Of a DNA stretch of 64,000 bases, positions 30,300 through 40,296 are shown in pieces (position 1 is the first letter of the stretch; every line of letters begins with the position of its first letter). The DNA lies in NCBI GenBank assembly GCA_009760885.1, contig CM019708.1, forward strand, positions 12,883,931-12,947,930. Direction: 5' to 3'. A program made the translations under genes and the position numbers. Source of the stretch: Achatina immaculata. Its lineage: Eukaryota; Mollusca; Gastropoda; Stylommatophora; Achatinidae. Below the pieces are notes generated by a model that ran no database searches, was not told the origin of the DNA, and was given only the letters and a program-made list of their open reading frames with translations.

Positions 30300-31392
30300 T
30301 TGACAACAATTTAAGCACTATCCCCTTAAAAGTAACCCCCTCTAATGGCGATACGCTCTTCCTAACATTTCTTCCACTGTTCCAATGCTTCTTCTAATGA
30401 ACTTTCTGTGATGGAGCGCCGTTCTCTTACTGCATTTTCCTGAATCTCCTCCATGGTTTGGAAACGATGTCCTTTCAACTTGGTTTAAGTTTGGGAAACA
30501 GGAAAAAATCTGTTTGTGCTAGGTCCGAAGAATAAGATGGATGGGTGGGGCACAACGGATGTCTGATGATGTGTCAGATAACTGACGAGCGACGGGTGAG
30601 CTGGAACATTGTCTTAGTGCAACATCCAAGTCTGGTTTTCACACAGTTCAGAACTCCGTGCGAACAACATCCCTCAAACGCACTAGACCTTTTTGGTATG
30701 ACTGTTTGTTTACTGTCTGACCACGTGGTTCACGTTCATGGTGGGAAATTCCTGTGCAATTTTAAAAAAAAAAATACACACAACCAACAAAACTTTGATC
30801 TACGACCGACTCATCCGTGCTTTTTTTGGAGACCATTTCCTCCACCCACTGCGAAACTGCACTTTGGTTCCAACATCATAGCCATAAACACATGTCTCAT
30901 CTCCTGTTATGATGTTCTTAAGAAAGTTTCTATGACCATTTGCATTTTCTGACTAATTTTCACACAGTTCTCTTTCTGATCGCCAGTAAATCCGACGGGA
31001 CAAAAGTAACGCATCTGAAGCTTTTCGGTCAAATTTTGATGGCAAAATCCCACGCTGTTGTCCACTTCGTCAGCATCTTCTCGGACAGTTAAGCAACGAT
31101 TTTAACGAATCAGAGCACGAACCCTCTCGACATGGTCGTCGTCTGCTGATTTGGAAGGTCGTCTAGCCCTAGGATCTTCACCTATCTGTCATCTTTAAAA
31201 AGCTAAACCACTTATAGCACTGGTTTCGGCGCAAACTTGTACAGTCTTTCCGGTATGCTCGGTTACGCAATGTCCTTGTTTCTGTTAAATATTTACCAAG
31301 TTTACAGCAACATTTCAAACACACAGACACACCTACGTTGTCTTCAAGCTCCTCCATTGTCACTTTGTCACTAATTCAAAGAACAGTTTGTG
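30300..31392 (-). pseudogene. Mariner-family transposase, broken
   Basis: The minus strand reads IITGDETCVYGYDVGTK near 30920-30870 (first catalytic Asp in GDE, with the usual Trp replaced by Cys). HQDNVPAHPSLVSYL follows near 30620 (second Asp in DNAPAH-type box), then SSDLAQTDFFLFPKLK (third Asp region) and KGHRFQTMEEIQENAVRER to EQWKKC. The upstream frame has KMTDR and VERVRALIR-type helix-turn-helix sequence. Several frameshifts and stops. TIRs were not identified. This is a cut-and-paste Tc1/mariner element that can no longer act. Confidence 0.88.
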
Positions 31393-31575
31393 CGCGTGCT
31401 CACTTCAATGGATGTTGCTGGTCGACTAATGCTCATAGAGAAACGGGGTAAATGGCAGTTTGTTATCAAGACCTGCCGCTAGGTGGGCTCAATAGTCAAC
31501 CACGCCATTTTTGCCATTTGGGGTGCTATTTTTAAAGTTCGCTCTTCTTTTTAAACACACTTCGCATGTACAGGA

Positions 31576-31611
31576 AGTGAGTGAGTGAGTGAGTGAGTGA
31601 GTGAGTGAGTG
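31576..31611. repeat. (GTGA)n microsatellite
   Basis: About nine gtga/gagt units. Confidence 0.96.
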
Positions 31612-32430
31612 ATATAAACATGAACAATTTGATGTGTTATCTAACTACAGTTGTGGAGCTGAGTCATTTGTCGTGGCAGTCATTTTCAAATAGCAATACT
31701 GAATTAAAATGAGAAGCAGTTTCCTGGAATTCCCGTGAATGAAATACGAGGAAGTATACACCACCACTATGGAGATTACATCAATCCAGTTACTTCTGGT
31801 GAGGCTGAAATACCACAGAAAATCTGCTTCTATTAGCAGAGTGAGGTGGCGGTACTGGGACCTGCAAACATACATGTTGTGGGATTACAGAGCCCGTTTC
31901 TTAGAGTTTCTTCTTCTTCTGTTCTTCTCCTTCTATACGTACGCTGCAATTATCAGTATCAAAACTGCGTCTAAGACGTAAAAGCCCAATGTGTTTTGCG
32001 ACATCACTGAAAAAAAAATTCGCCAGTTACAATTCAGCTAAGGTTCAGAAATGAATATGGACGAGACTTGCCAGATGTTAAAAGTGTCAAAGACTGACAT
32101 GCAAAGTTTAAAGAGACTGGCAGAGATAGTGACCTTAAAAGAGCAGGTTGGCTTAGAGCGAATGAAGAGACTGTTGACGCTGTGTGTAAAGCTTTTCTTA
32201 CAAACTTGTCAGATAGAATCATTGCAACAGATATTGCAATAGATCATGCGTGGCAATAGACAATACGACAACAGGCAAAATAGGAAAGGAGTTTCAGGAG
32301 TTCAACAATGCGTAAGAGACGAACCCGCGTGTTTTTTTTTCTCCCTTGTTATCTTCACTTTCCCGTCTTAGTTGTCAATGATGCCGCAGTCTCATCTATA
32401 GAAGTTCTATTTTCTGAAACAGTACAGAAT
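31612..32430. other. Intergenic with one small uncharacterised open frame
   Basis: No repeat family recognised. The only candidate is the 63-codon plus-strand frame at 32051-32242. Confidence 0.45.
32051..32242 (+). CDS. Small hypothetical ORF, 63 codons
   Basis: Begins MNMDETCQMLKVSKTD and ends QIESLQQILQ, Leu/Lys/Glu-rich and probably helical. The start has A at -3. No family is recognised and no splice partners or neighbours support it. It could be chance; listed only because the composition is protein-like. Confidence 0.15.
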   Translation: MNMDETCQMLKVSKTDMQSLKRLAEIVTLKEQVGLERMKRLLTLCVKLFLQTCQIESLQQILQ

Positions 32431-32435
32431 GTGTA

Positions 32436-33386
32436 TGTCTTCTTCTTCGTTCGCTTCTACCACCAAAACCGCCCCGTGATCCTACTGAATTTACGCCTGT
32501 GGTCCTCATTAGGTCCCGTGGTCTCCTGTGTGGTCCCCGAAAGGACCACGCGAGATCCACGAGAGGACCACAATGGGTTCAGAGTATCGCAGGGCTTTAG
32601 CCTGTATTCTTGGTGGGTCTCTGAAGCGGATTGCGTGACACGGTGGTTTTCGTTGCACCAGTTTAGTCTATAGTTGGACTTTCTCACCGGAAGACCTCGA
32701 CGTGTTTAGGATATCAGTGCATCCCCGCTGGGTGACAGGCGGTAGCCCACCCAGGCCAGAGTTGGACCTTCTCACCGGAAAACCTCGACGTGTTTTGAGA
32801 TACCCGTGTATCACCGCCGGGTGAGAGGTGGTTGCCCATCCAGTCCAGAGTTGGACTTTCTCACCGGAAAACCTCAGCGTGATTAGGATACGCAAACATC
32901 ACCGCCGGGTGAGAGGTGGTTGCCTATCTAGACTGCCCTGGTCCAGTGTCTCCGACTTCAGCATTTTGCGGTCGTGGCCGCTACCCTTCCTAGTTGTGAC
33001 CAGGATGGAGCTTTTGTCCAGGAGGACGAATCCTCGCCACTAGTGACTTCCACCCCTGGGTTGAGCCGGTTTAGGCATATTATCCCAGTATGGACATGTT
33101 TGGGACGTGACCGACCTCTAGAGCAGAGGTACTGTGACATGCATAGCCTTCAAGATTCACCTCTGGTGTTCTTCTTCTTCTTCTTCTTCGTTCACTTCTA
33201 CCACCAAAAAACCGCACTGTGAACCTACTGAATTCACACATGTGGTCCTCGTTAGGTCCGGTGGTCCCCTGTGTGGTCCAAAATAGACCACATGAGTTCC
33301 ACGAAGGACCACAAGGGGTTCAGAGTATCACAGTGCTTTAGCCTGTATTCTTGGTGGGTCTCGGAAGCGGGATTGCGTGACACCCT
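32436..33386. repeat. Dispersed pair of about 205-220-bp direct repeats
   Basis: 32436-32640 and about 33166-33386 share order and sequence: (ttc)n, cttctaccaccaaaa, ctgtggtcct, ggtctcctgtgtggtcc, ggttcagagtatcgcag, tagcctgtattcttggtggg. They differ at many positions, so they are old copies. Each contains inverted ggaccac/gtggtcc blocks. Confidence 0.85.
32673..32937. repeat. Three tandem 88-bp units
   Basis: Units at 32673, 32761 and 32850 each begin gttgga(c/t)tttctcaccgg and end ggtggttgccca.cca. GC-rich and CpG-containing compared with the flanks. They lie between the two copies of the 205-bp repeat. Confidence 0.9.
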
Positions 33387-33835
33387 GGTGAGCCGGTTTA
33401 GGCAAAATTCACCAGTATGGGTGTTTATCAGGCGTGACCGACCTCTAGAGCGGAGGTGGCATGACATGTCTAGCCATCAAGTTCCACCCCTGGTGTGTGC
33501 CGGTTTAGGTATATTTCACCAGTGTAGGTGTATTTCGGACGTGACCGGCCTCTAGAGCAGAGGTGCCGTGGTATGTCAGCGATACTATTGGACATACCGA
33601 TTAAACTTAACTTTATCCTTTCCACCATCTTTTCACATCGGCACCGCACAGCAACCTTTATTTCTTTTCCGCATTTTCTTCCTTGACCGGGAGGAGCTTC
33701 ACTCCACGCGCGGCATTCGAAGAGTCTCGCCAGCAGTGTCTTAACCTCTGGGACAAGTCGGTTCATGCATTTCACCCGATAGGACTGCACTCAGGACGTG
33801 GCCAATCTCCAGACCAGAGGTTCTGTGATTTGACT
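33050..33835. repeat. About four 105-bp units with an internal hairpin
   Basis: Copies near 33050-33150, 33376-33480, 33483-33590 and 33728-33835. Each has ccacccctgg, gccggtttaggca, ttcaccagtatgg, gacgtgaccgacctctagagc and agaggt.ctgtgacatg. The segment acctctagagcagaggt can form a hairpin. The fourth copy is the most diverged. Confidence 0.85.
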
Positions 33836-33968
33836 GCTTGCTTCGCTTTATCCTTTCTACCACCTTTTCTGCAGTGATGCTGCGTGGCAGCCACATTTGC
33901 ACTTTTCTTCGTTGTCCAGGAGGAGCACCGCTCCACGCACGGCACCCGAAGAATATCGCCAACAGCGG
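33600..33968. repeat. Two about 125-bp units abutting the 18S fragment
   Basis: 33600-33725 and 33840-33968 share ctttatcctttc.accatcttttc, gcacggcagc-type sequence, ggaggagc..cactccacgc, cggca.ccgaagaatatcgcca. The second unit runs directly into the truncated 18S sequence. Confidence 0.8.
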
Positions 33969-34538
33969 TACGAGCTTTTTAACTGCAACAACTTTAATAT
34001 ACGCTATTGGAGCTGGAATTACCGCGGCTGCTGGCACCAGACTTGCCCTCCAATAGATCATCGTTAAAGGGTTTAAAGTGTACTCATTCCAATTACGGGG
34101 CCTCGAAAGAGTCCCGTATTGTTATTTTTCGTCACTACCTCCCGAATCGAACCCTGATTCCCCGTTACCCGTTACAAACATGGTAGGCATGTCACGTACC
34201 ATCGACATTTGATAGGGCAGACATTTGAAAGATGCGTCGCCGGCACAGAAGGCCATGCGATCAGCACAAAGTTATCCAGAGTCACCAGTTGGGACGCCGC
34301 GCCCCGCGAAGGGCAACGACGATTGGTTTTGAAGCGCTCTTTCCACGAGGGTCGGAGCTTGGTAAGCATGTATTAGCTCTAGAATTGCCACAGTTTTCCA
34401 AGTAGGATCGTGTCATCTAAGGAACCTCGACTGATTTAATGAGGCATTCGCGGTTTCACCGTGAGACAGTGTGAACTTAGACATGCATGGCTTAATCTTT
34501 GAGACAAGCATATGACTACTGACAGGATCAACCAGATA
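33969..34538 (-). pseudogene. 18S rRNA 5' fragment, deleted and fused
   Basis: The minus strand begins tatctggttgatcctg and follows eukaryotic 18S through gccatgcatgtctaag, ggtaattccagctccaatag and ttaaaaagctcgta, where it stops matching at 33969. About the first third of the gene is present. It lacks about 80 nt, joining ttcgattc directly to gggaggtagtgacg near 34141, and about ten nt after gagcgctt. Changes at nearly invariant sites include ctgTcagtag, gaatgCctc and ttggAaaac. It is not a working rRNA gene. Confidence 0.93.
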
Positions 34539-35030
34539 GCTTTCTTCACCGAACCTTAGTCTACCGACAGACCAACGCGGGGCAAGGGAGACAGCGCTCT
34601 GCTCAGAGCGGATCCCTTTCGACCCCGGCGGCTTTCTCTGCTCTAGCGAACGAGACGAGAAGAGAGCCCAGCCACCCACAACATACGCACATTACATACT
34701 GCAGACCCGATACTCTTTGCGAGAGATGGGCCAATTTCAAGACCATCGGTCGACAAAACCGTACTACATCGTTAGCACGAACCTGACTGGCTAGCCCTTT
34801 TACATGCTTCGCTCGACTGACAAACCACTTGCTTCTGCATCGAAACACATTAACTCTCGCCGTCCGGGAAGGGAGCGAAAGCCTGTCTCCCCACGCACGG
34901 AAATCGAGAGCGCTTTTTCGCCAAAAGAACGGTCGGCCTGCGCAACAGCAGCAGCCCGCGCTGTGCAGCTCGGCGCGGCTCTGCGCGGCTGACGATGTGT
35001 ACGTATTTTTCGCAGCGTCAAAAATGAGTT
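34539..35030 (-). other. Probable rDNA 5' external transcribed spacer
   Basis: Lies directly upstream of the 18S start on the same strand. It is clearly GC- and CpG-richer than the surrounding DNA, and this ends abruptly near 35030. The sequence itself cannot be recognised because ETS evolves fast; the call rests on position and composition. Confidence 0.6.
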
Positions 35031-35600
35031 GAGGAAATCTTATTAAAAAAAAAAAAACAACAAAACATTAGAACTCTAACGCCGAAGCTATTAAGTACTA
35101 TTCGTTGGGAATCTAGAATCGAAGCCTTTCATTTGGGAATCTAGAATCGAAGAGTTTCGTTCTTCGATGAATTCTGTTGACGAATTTTATGATGCTTTGA
35201 TAGAAATTGCTGATGATAAGTCAGTGGACAAAATGGCAAGGCAGAAAGCTGAAACACTTGTCCTTAAAATCACATATTAAAATTGTTTATGTTGTCTTAT
35301 TATATGGCAAATATGTCTTAGATCAAATTAATGTTGTAAGTAAACTTATTTACAGTCAACAATGTGTAAGAATAAAAAAAACTAATGTTTATGGTAGGTT
35401 TGTTGCCTTGGTGCTATAAACATATATATGTGACTATCAGATGTTTCCCTCCCACTGTTAAGTACGACCTTACATTGGATCGTAAACTGCACCCCTCCAA
35501 AATATACCAGCCCAGGTTCTAGTTCCGTGCCCACCTTGCTACCCTATGAATTGTATCTAATATGAAGAAGTTAGACACATTAACACAGCATATATATATA
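35031..35600. other. AT-rich flank, possible hAT fragment
   Basis: Two copies of gggaatctagaatcgaag at about 35109 and 35138. A plus-strand stretch reads VDEFYDALIEIADDKSV then KMARQKAETLVLK at 35170-35275, faintly like hAT-derived ZMYM-type proteins; too short to assign. Confidence 0.35.
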
Positions 35601-35608
35601 TATATATA

Positions 35609-36854
35609 TCTCTCTCTCTGAACCTTAAGTGCCCAGGGCACATGGGGCTTCCGCAAGGGTTTTCCACAAATGCCTGTCTTTCGCCTTTTTTTCTGCTCTT
35701 GCCCAGGTGAGCCCTCTATTGCTCAACATCCTTTCTGTTGTTCTTCTCCATGTCTCTTTTGGTCTACCCTTACTTCTGCTCCCCTGTGGTGTCCATCTTA
35801 GTGCTATTTTTGGTAGTGAGTTGTCAGTCATTCGGAGCACATGTCCCAACCATCGCCAGCGTCTTTCCTCAATAATTGTTGTCAGTGGTTTCATCTGCAT
35901 TTCTGCCAATAAGATGTTATTTCTTATGGTGTATGGCCAAAATATTTTTTTAATTCTACGTAAATATTTAGTCTGGAAAGAATTCAACTTGTTTTCTATG
36001 GTTTTGGTGATTTTCCAGCATTCACTTCCATAGAGTAGTACACTTAGAACATTACTCTTAAATATCCTGATTTTCATATTTATGCTTAGTTTATTTGATT
36101 TCCATATATTCTGTAGCATTGCAAAAGCCTGTTTTGCTCTAGTAAGTCTGCTGTTGATGTCCTCTGTGCTGTCTCCATTTTCTACTACTCTGCTGCCAAG
36201 GTATACAAATTCGTTGACCTCTTCCACTAACTTGTTATCTACTCTGAGTACATTTCTGTTGTTCACATTTTGCTTCATTAACTTTATCTTTCCTACGTTG
36301 ATCTTTAGTCCTATGTTGTTTGCATTCTGGGTTAACTTGTTTATTTTATCTTGCATATCTTTGTGACTGCTTGATAATAGACAAATGTCGTCCGCAAAGT
36401 CAAGGTCCTCCAGCACTGTGTTAAGGGTCCATTGTAATCCTCTGCGTTTGTCTGATGTTGCCTCCTTCATTAACCAGTCTACTGCCAAGATAAATAATGT
36501 TGGTGATAGTACACATCCCTGTTTCACTCCTGTTTGTACCCTAAAGCTGCTGGAGGTATGTTCTCCACAGATAACTTTGCACTGAAAACCCTCGTATAGG
36601 GCTTTGATTACATTAACTATTTTATGGGGGAGGCCATGCCATCTTAGGATTTTCCACAGTGCATCTCTGTTGACACTGTCAAAGGCTTTCTCAAAATCTA
36701 TGAATAATGCATATGTTGTGCTATGCCATTCATTTGCCTGTTCTAATATTTGTCTAAGTACAAATATATGGTCTATGCATGATCTTCCTTTCCTAAATCC
36801 TGCCTGCTCTTTCCGAAGTTTTTCCTCAAGTGTTGGTACAATTCTGTTGATGAT

Positions 36855-36857
<3 letters not shown>
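35609..36857 (-). mobile_element. LINE family A, copy A3
   Basis: A 300-codon minus-strand frame (36527-35625) runs without a stop from KQGCVLSPTLFILAVDW through DLDFADDICLLSSSHKD, VEEVNEFVYLGSRVVENG and RRWRWLGHVLRMTDN to CALGT. It continues 5' to about 36857 in other frames (FRKGRSCIDHIF, DFEKAFDSVNRDALW). The 3' tail is (CT)n on the plus strand next to (TA)n. Both ends lie in AT microsatellite, so no target duplication can be read. Confidence 0.92.

Positions 36858-36903
<46 letters not shown>
36858..36903. repeat. (AT)n joining two LINEs
   Basis: AT run between the 5' end of A3 and the 3' end of B3. Confidence 0.97.
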
Positions 36904-36904
<1 letters not shown>

Positions 36905-36909
<5 letters not shown>

Positions 36910-38545
36910 CATTCCCGTGCTGTTAAACGTCACATAGGGCTCGCAAAGTAGTTCACCAATTTTTTTCCTGTCTTCGCCGAATCTTTCAACCTCATCAAAG
37001 GATTTTATGCCTGTTAATTTGGCCTCTCTTAACAATGTCCTCTTCAGAGTTTCCCGCGGTCTGCCTCTTTTTCTTCGGCCTGTTGTGTTCCACTTGATAG
37101 CTTGTTTTGAGATTCTCTGATCATTTCTTTTCATCAAGTGACCAACATATGTCCATCTCCTTTTCCTGATCACCCATGAGACTGGTTGTTGTTCAGTCAT
37201 CTGTCTTATCTCTGCATTGTTCTTGAATTCGTTCCACTTGATGCCGAGTATTTTCCTTATGCATTTGTTTTCAAAAGAGTCTAATTTCTTTTCTATTTCT
37301 TTAGTTGTTTTCCAGATTTCGCATGCATAAATGAGGGTGGATATTACATTTGAATTGAATAGTCTTAACTTGGTTTTTGTGCTTATAACTTTTGAATTCC
37401 ATATGTTCTCAAGATTCTTGAAGATTGATGCTGCTTTTGCAATTCTGATCCTAACTTCCTTTCTAGTGTCACCATCCTGGTCTATGTAGCTGCCAAGGTA
37501 TGCAAATTGATTGACTTCTTCAATATCTGTCCCTTCTATGTGTATTTTTCCATTTTGATTGAGGGGAATTTTCATTATTTTTGTTTTGTCCTTGTTAATT
37601 TCAAGTCCTATTTTGCTAGCCAGTGAAGACAGGCTATCCGTTTTTTCGTGGATGGAATTCACATTATTACTGATAAGAGTTATGTCATCAGCAAAATCAA
37701 GATCTTCTAGTTGGGTCCCATGTACCCAGTCAATACCTGTGTTACCTGTGCAGCATTTTTTCATTATGAAGTCTATTGTAATCCCAAAAAGTAAAGGAGA
37801 CAGTATACATCCTTGTTTCACACTTGTTTAAATCTGGAACCATTCACTCATCCCTTCTTCTGTCTTGACTGCACACACATATCCATTGTATAAGTCCTTA
37901 ATGATGTTGACAATTTTAGATGGTATTCAATATAGTCATAAAATTCTCCATAATGGATATCTGTGTATGCTATTAAATGCTTTTTAAAAATCTGTGAAGT
38001 TCAGTATTAATGGTTTCTGCTTTTCAATATGTTCTTCAAGTATTATTCTTAGAGTAAAGATCTGGTCGAGACAGCTTCTCCCTTTTCGAAATCCTGCTTG
38101 TTCTTCTCTCATTGCAGTATCTACTATATCTTTAAGTCTATTCAAAATGACCTTGCAAAATACTTTTGACACAATTGATATTAAGGTTACTCCTCTCCAG
38201 TTGTTACAGTCACTAAGGTTGCCTTTTTTTGGTATTTTAACAATGATTCCTTTTTTCCAATTAGAAGGGACCTTTTCTTCTTTCCAAATCTTGTTAAACA
38301 TTCTCTATAGTTGTCTCATGTTGTCACTATTGATAGCTTTTAGCATTTCGGCTGTTATTTCATCTTCACCTGCAGCTTTGTTGTTAGCCATTAAATTCAC
38401 TGCTGTTTCTATTTCATGCAACTGAATTTCATCTAGGTTGACATTTAGTTGTGGGGCTGGTAAGTCAGTTTCAAGGTTTAACAATTCTTTTGGGTGTGGT
38501 CGATTAAGTATTTCTTGGAAGTGTTCAGGCCGTCTTTGCTTTTTT
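36905..38545 (-). mobile_element. LINE family B, copy B3
   Basis: A 305-codon open frame (37821-36904) runs from KQGCILSPLLFGITIDF through DLDFADDITLISNNVNS, EEVNQFAYLGSYIDQDGD, LIYACEIWKTTKEIEKK and RRWTYVGHLMKRNDQR. A further frame at 38301-37984 has KGIIVKIPKKGNLSD and GFRKGRSCLDQIF, and one near 38590-38305 has NNKAAGEDEITAEMLKA. 5'-truncated at about 38545, without the endonuclease. The longest uninterrupted family B coding stretch in the window. Confidence 0.92.
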
Positions 38546-39014
38546 AAAATATATATATACAGAAGTAACAACATAAACCACCTAATGATCAAGGCAAATA
38601 ATAATCAGTTTTAACCATAAAACAAGAAAATATATCACACACGACGAACTGAGAACCATGAAAACTGTATGCGTCACAAACAAGAACATACAACCATAAA
38701 AAGTTGAGACACTTCATGAAATCAAACCACATGACAAAACTAACTGCCACTGTATGTGACCCTAATATTAATCACACATCTACTTCAAAACTGGTCCCTC
38801 TTCACGTAGAAGGCCTCACTAACGCACTAATGTTCGACAATTCTATCTTCTTCTCAACACAAAGCTACATCAATAATTCGTGAGGTAGCATCCATATTCT
38901 TAGCAATACATATTATATTCATGTCAACTCATGAAACAACATATTTAATTTGCGTAGTGCTAATGCCTGCATTTTATCATCACCAAATTATGGTTCTCAA
39001 ATGAAACATCAACA
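38546..39014. other. AT-rich noncoding, nothing recognised
   Basis: No motif seen up to the pogo-type element. Confidence 0.5.
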
Positions 39015-39016
39015 TA

Positions 39017-40294
39017 CAGTCGAACACGTTTAATATCACATCGTCGGGACCGTCATAATGTGGTGACAATAGGCGGAGTTGCCATAAACAGGAGTCCATT
39101 AAAAAGGATTTAACTGGGCCAGTGTGTGTGCGTGTGTGTCCGTCCGTCCGTCCCACATTTGCTACATTAAACACATAACAAACAGCCAAAGCTATCATCA
39201 TCGCACACAATATGTACTAATCACAAAATATATTAGTCACAAAATACAGTAAGTCTTAGTCTTACGATATAAAAAACACTATAATTAAGCAGCATCTGAC
39301 TTGTCAGCAGTAGTACTAAAAAATGCGTGACTCTGCGTTGTGTAGTGATAACTTCGGCCGCTTCACCTGAAGCGACCTTAAATGTTGTCTTGTGGCGTTT
39401 CTTAAAGCGCTCAAGAAAGCCGTTCGAACACTTCCAATCAGACATATCCATTTCTTTCACAAAATGTTCTGCGATTTCTGCCAGCCTAGGACTGCACACA
39501 GGCAGCTGTGCAGAACGTGTCTGTTTGAACCATTTCAGCAGAGCACACTCAGTATCCAATATCTATATAGGAACTCGCAAGTCTTCGCTTACAGTTTGAC
39601 CTTACTAAAGACGAGTGAAAGTCTCGTTCAGTTTTGTCTCGGTTTTTATCAAGTTTCGATATAGTTGAAACGTCACTTTCAAATTTATCTCGTAACGTTT
39701 TCATGAACTTGCTTCAGAATATCCATTTTACTGTTCGAGTCCAGACCAACACGTGTGCGTTTAGTAGTCATTATCTATCACAACCAGAACCAGAGAGCAG
39801 TTCCTGGATATACGATTTAGAGTAAACTATTCGAGTCTGACTAACTATCACCTCACGTTGCCAATTTAACACCGTCCACGTATTGATAAAGAAGCCAATG
39901 ACAGGAAAAAATCAGATTTTAATCACGAAAGGGCGGCCGTGGTAAGCTTTTCACTCACATCACGTGAGTTTCGATGCCCACATGTTCAAAGGGTTGATGC
40001 GGCAATTACTTGGTTATCAAACGGCCGGCTCCTTCTTTGATGAATCGCGAAGCTGATAACGCTTTATGAGATGTTTGTAGCTTGTACTCTCCCAGTCTGT
40101 GATACACAGAGGGGTCATTAGCTCCCCTGAGTGTAAAAATACCGTGACATTAACTGATTTGTGGCAGTAAGCGGGGTGATATTAACGGGAGTAAAGCCCA
40201 TTGATTACTTATGGGAGTTGACCGGGCATACAAATGTATGTGACAATATCCAAGTGGTGACATAAAGTGATGTGATATTAACTGAGTTCGACTG
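39017..40294 (-). mobile_element. Pogo/Tigger DNA transposon with TIRs and TA duplication
   Basis: The ends are inverted: cagtcgaacacgtttaatat at 39017 and, reading back from 40294, cagtcgaactcagttaatat. Each end is bounded by TA (39015-39016 and 40295-40296), the Tc1/mariner/pogo target. Inside, the minus strand encodes the CENP-B-type DNA-binding half of a pogo transposase. The DDE catalytic half is missing, so this is an internally deleted copy. Confidence 0.88.
39233..39800 (-). pseudogene. Pogo/Tigger transposase N-terminal region, broken
   Basis: The frame opening near 39775 reads MTTKRTRVGLDSNSKMDILK, like the psq-type helix-turn-helix of CENP-B/Tigger, then hits a stop. The frame at 39559-39233 reads ALLKWFKQTRSAQLPVCSP, then EHFVKEMDMSDWKCSNG and FLERFKKRHKTTFKVASGE, the second (Tc5-type) helix-turn-helix. 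Frameshifts separate the two. No DDE motif follows. Confidence 0.85.
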
Positions 40295-40296
40295 TA

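Noticed and set aside
30545..30952. 135-codon plus-strand ORF
   Set aside because: It is the reverse strand of the mariner transposase, whose catalytic motifs read on the minus strand.
33969..34538. Functional 18S rRNA gene
   Set aside because: Only the first third is present, with two deletions and changes at invariant sites.
34172..34848. Open frames across 33.7-35.0 kb
   Set aside because: They overlie the 18S fragment and its spacer, so they are frame shadows of rDNA.
35629..36033. 134-codon frames starting MPRAHGASARVFHK, seen at several loci
   Set aside because: Antisense shadows of the family A reverse transcriptase C-terminus.
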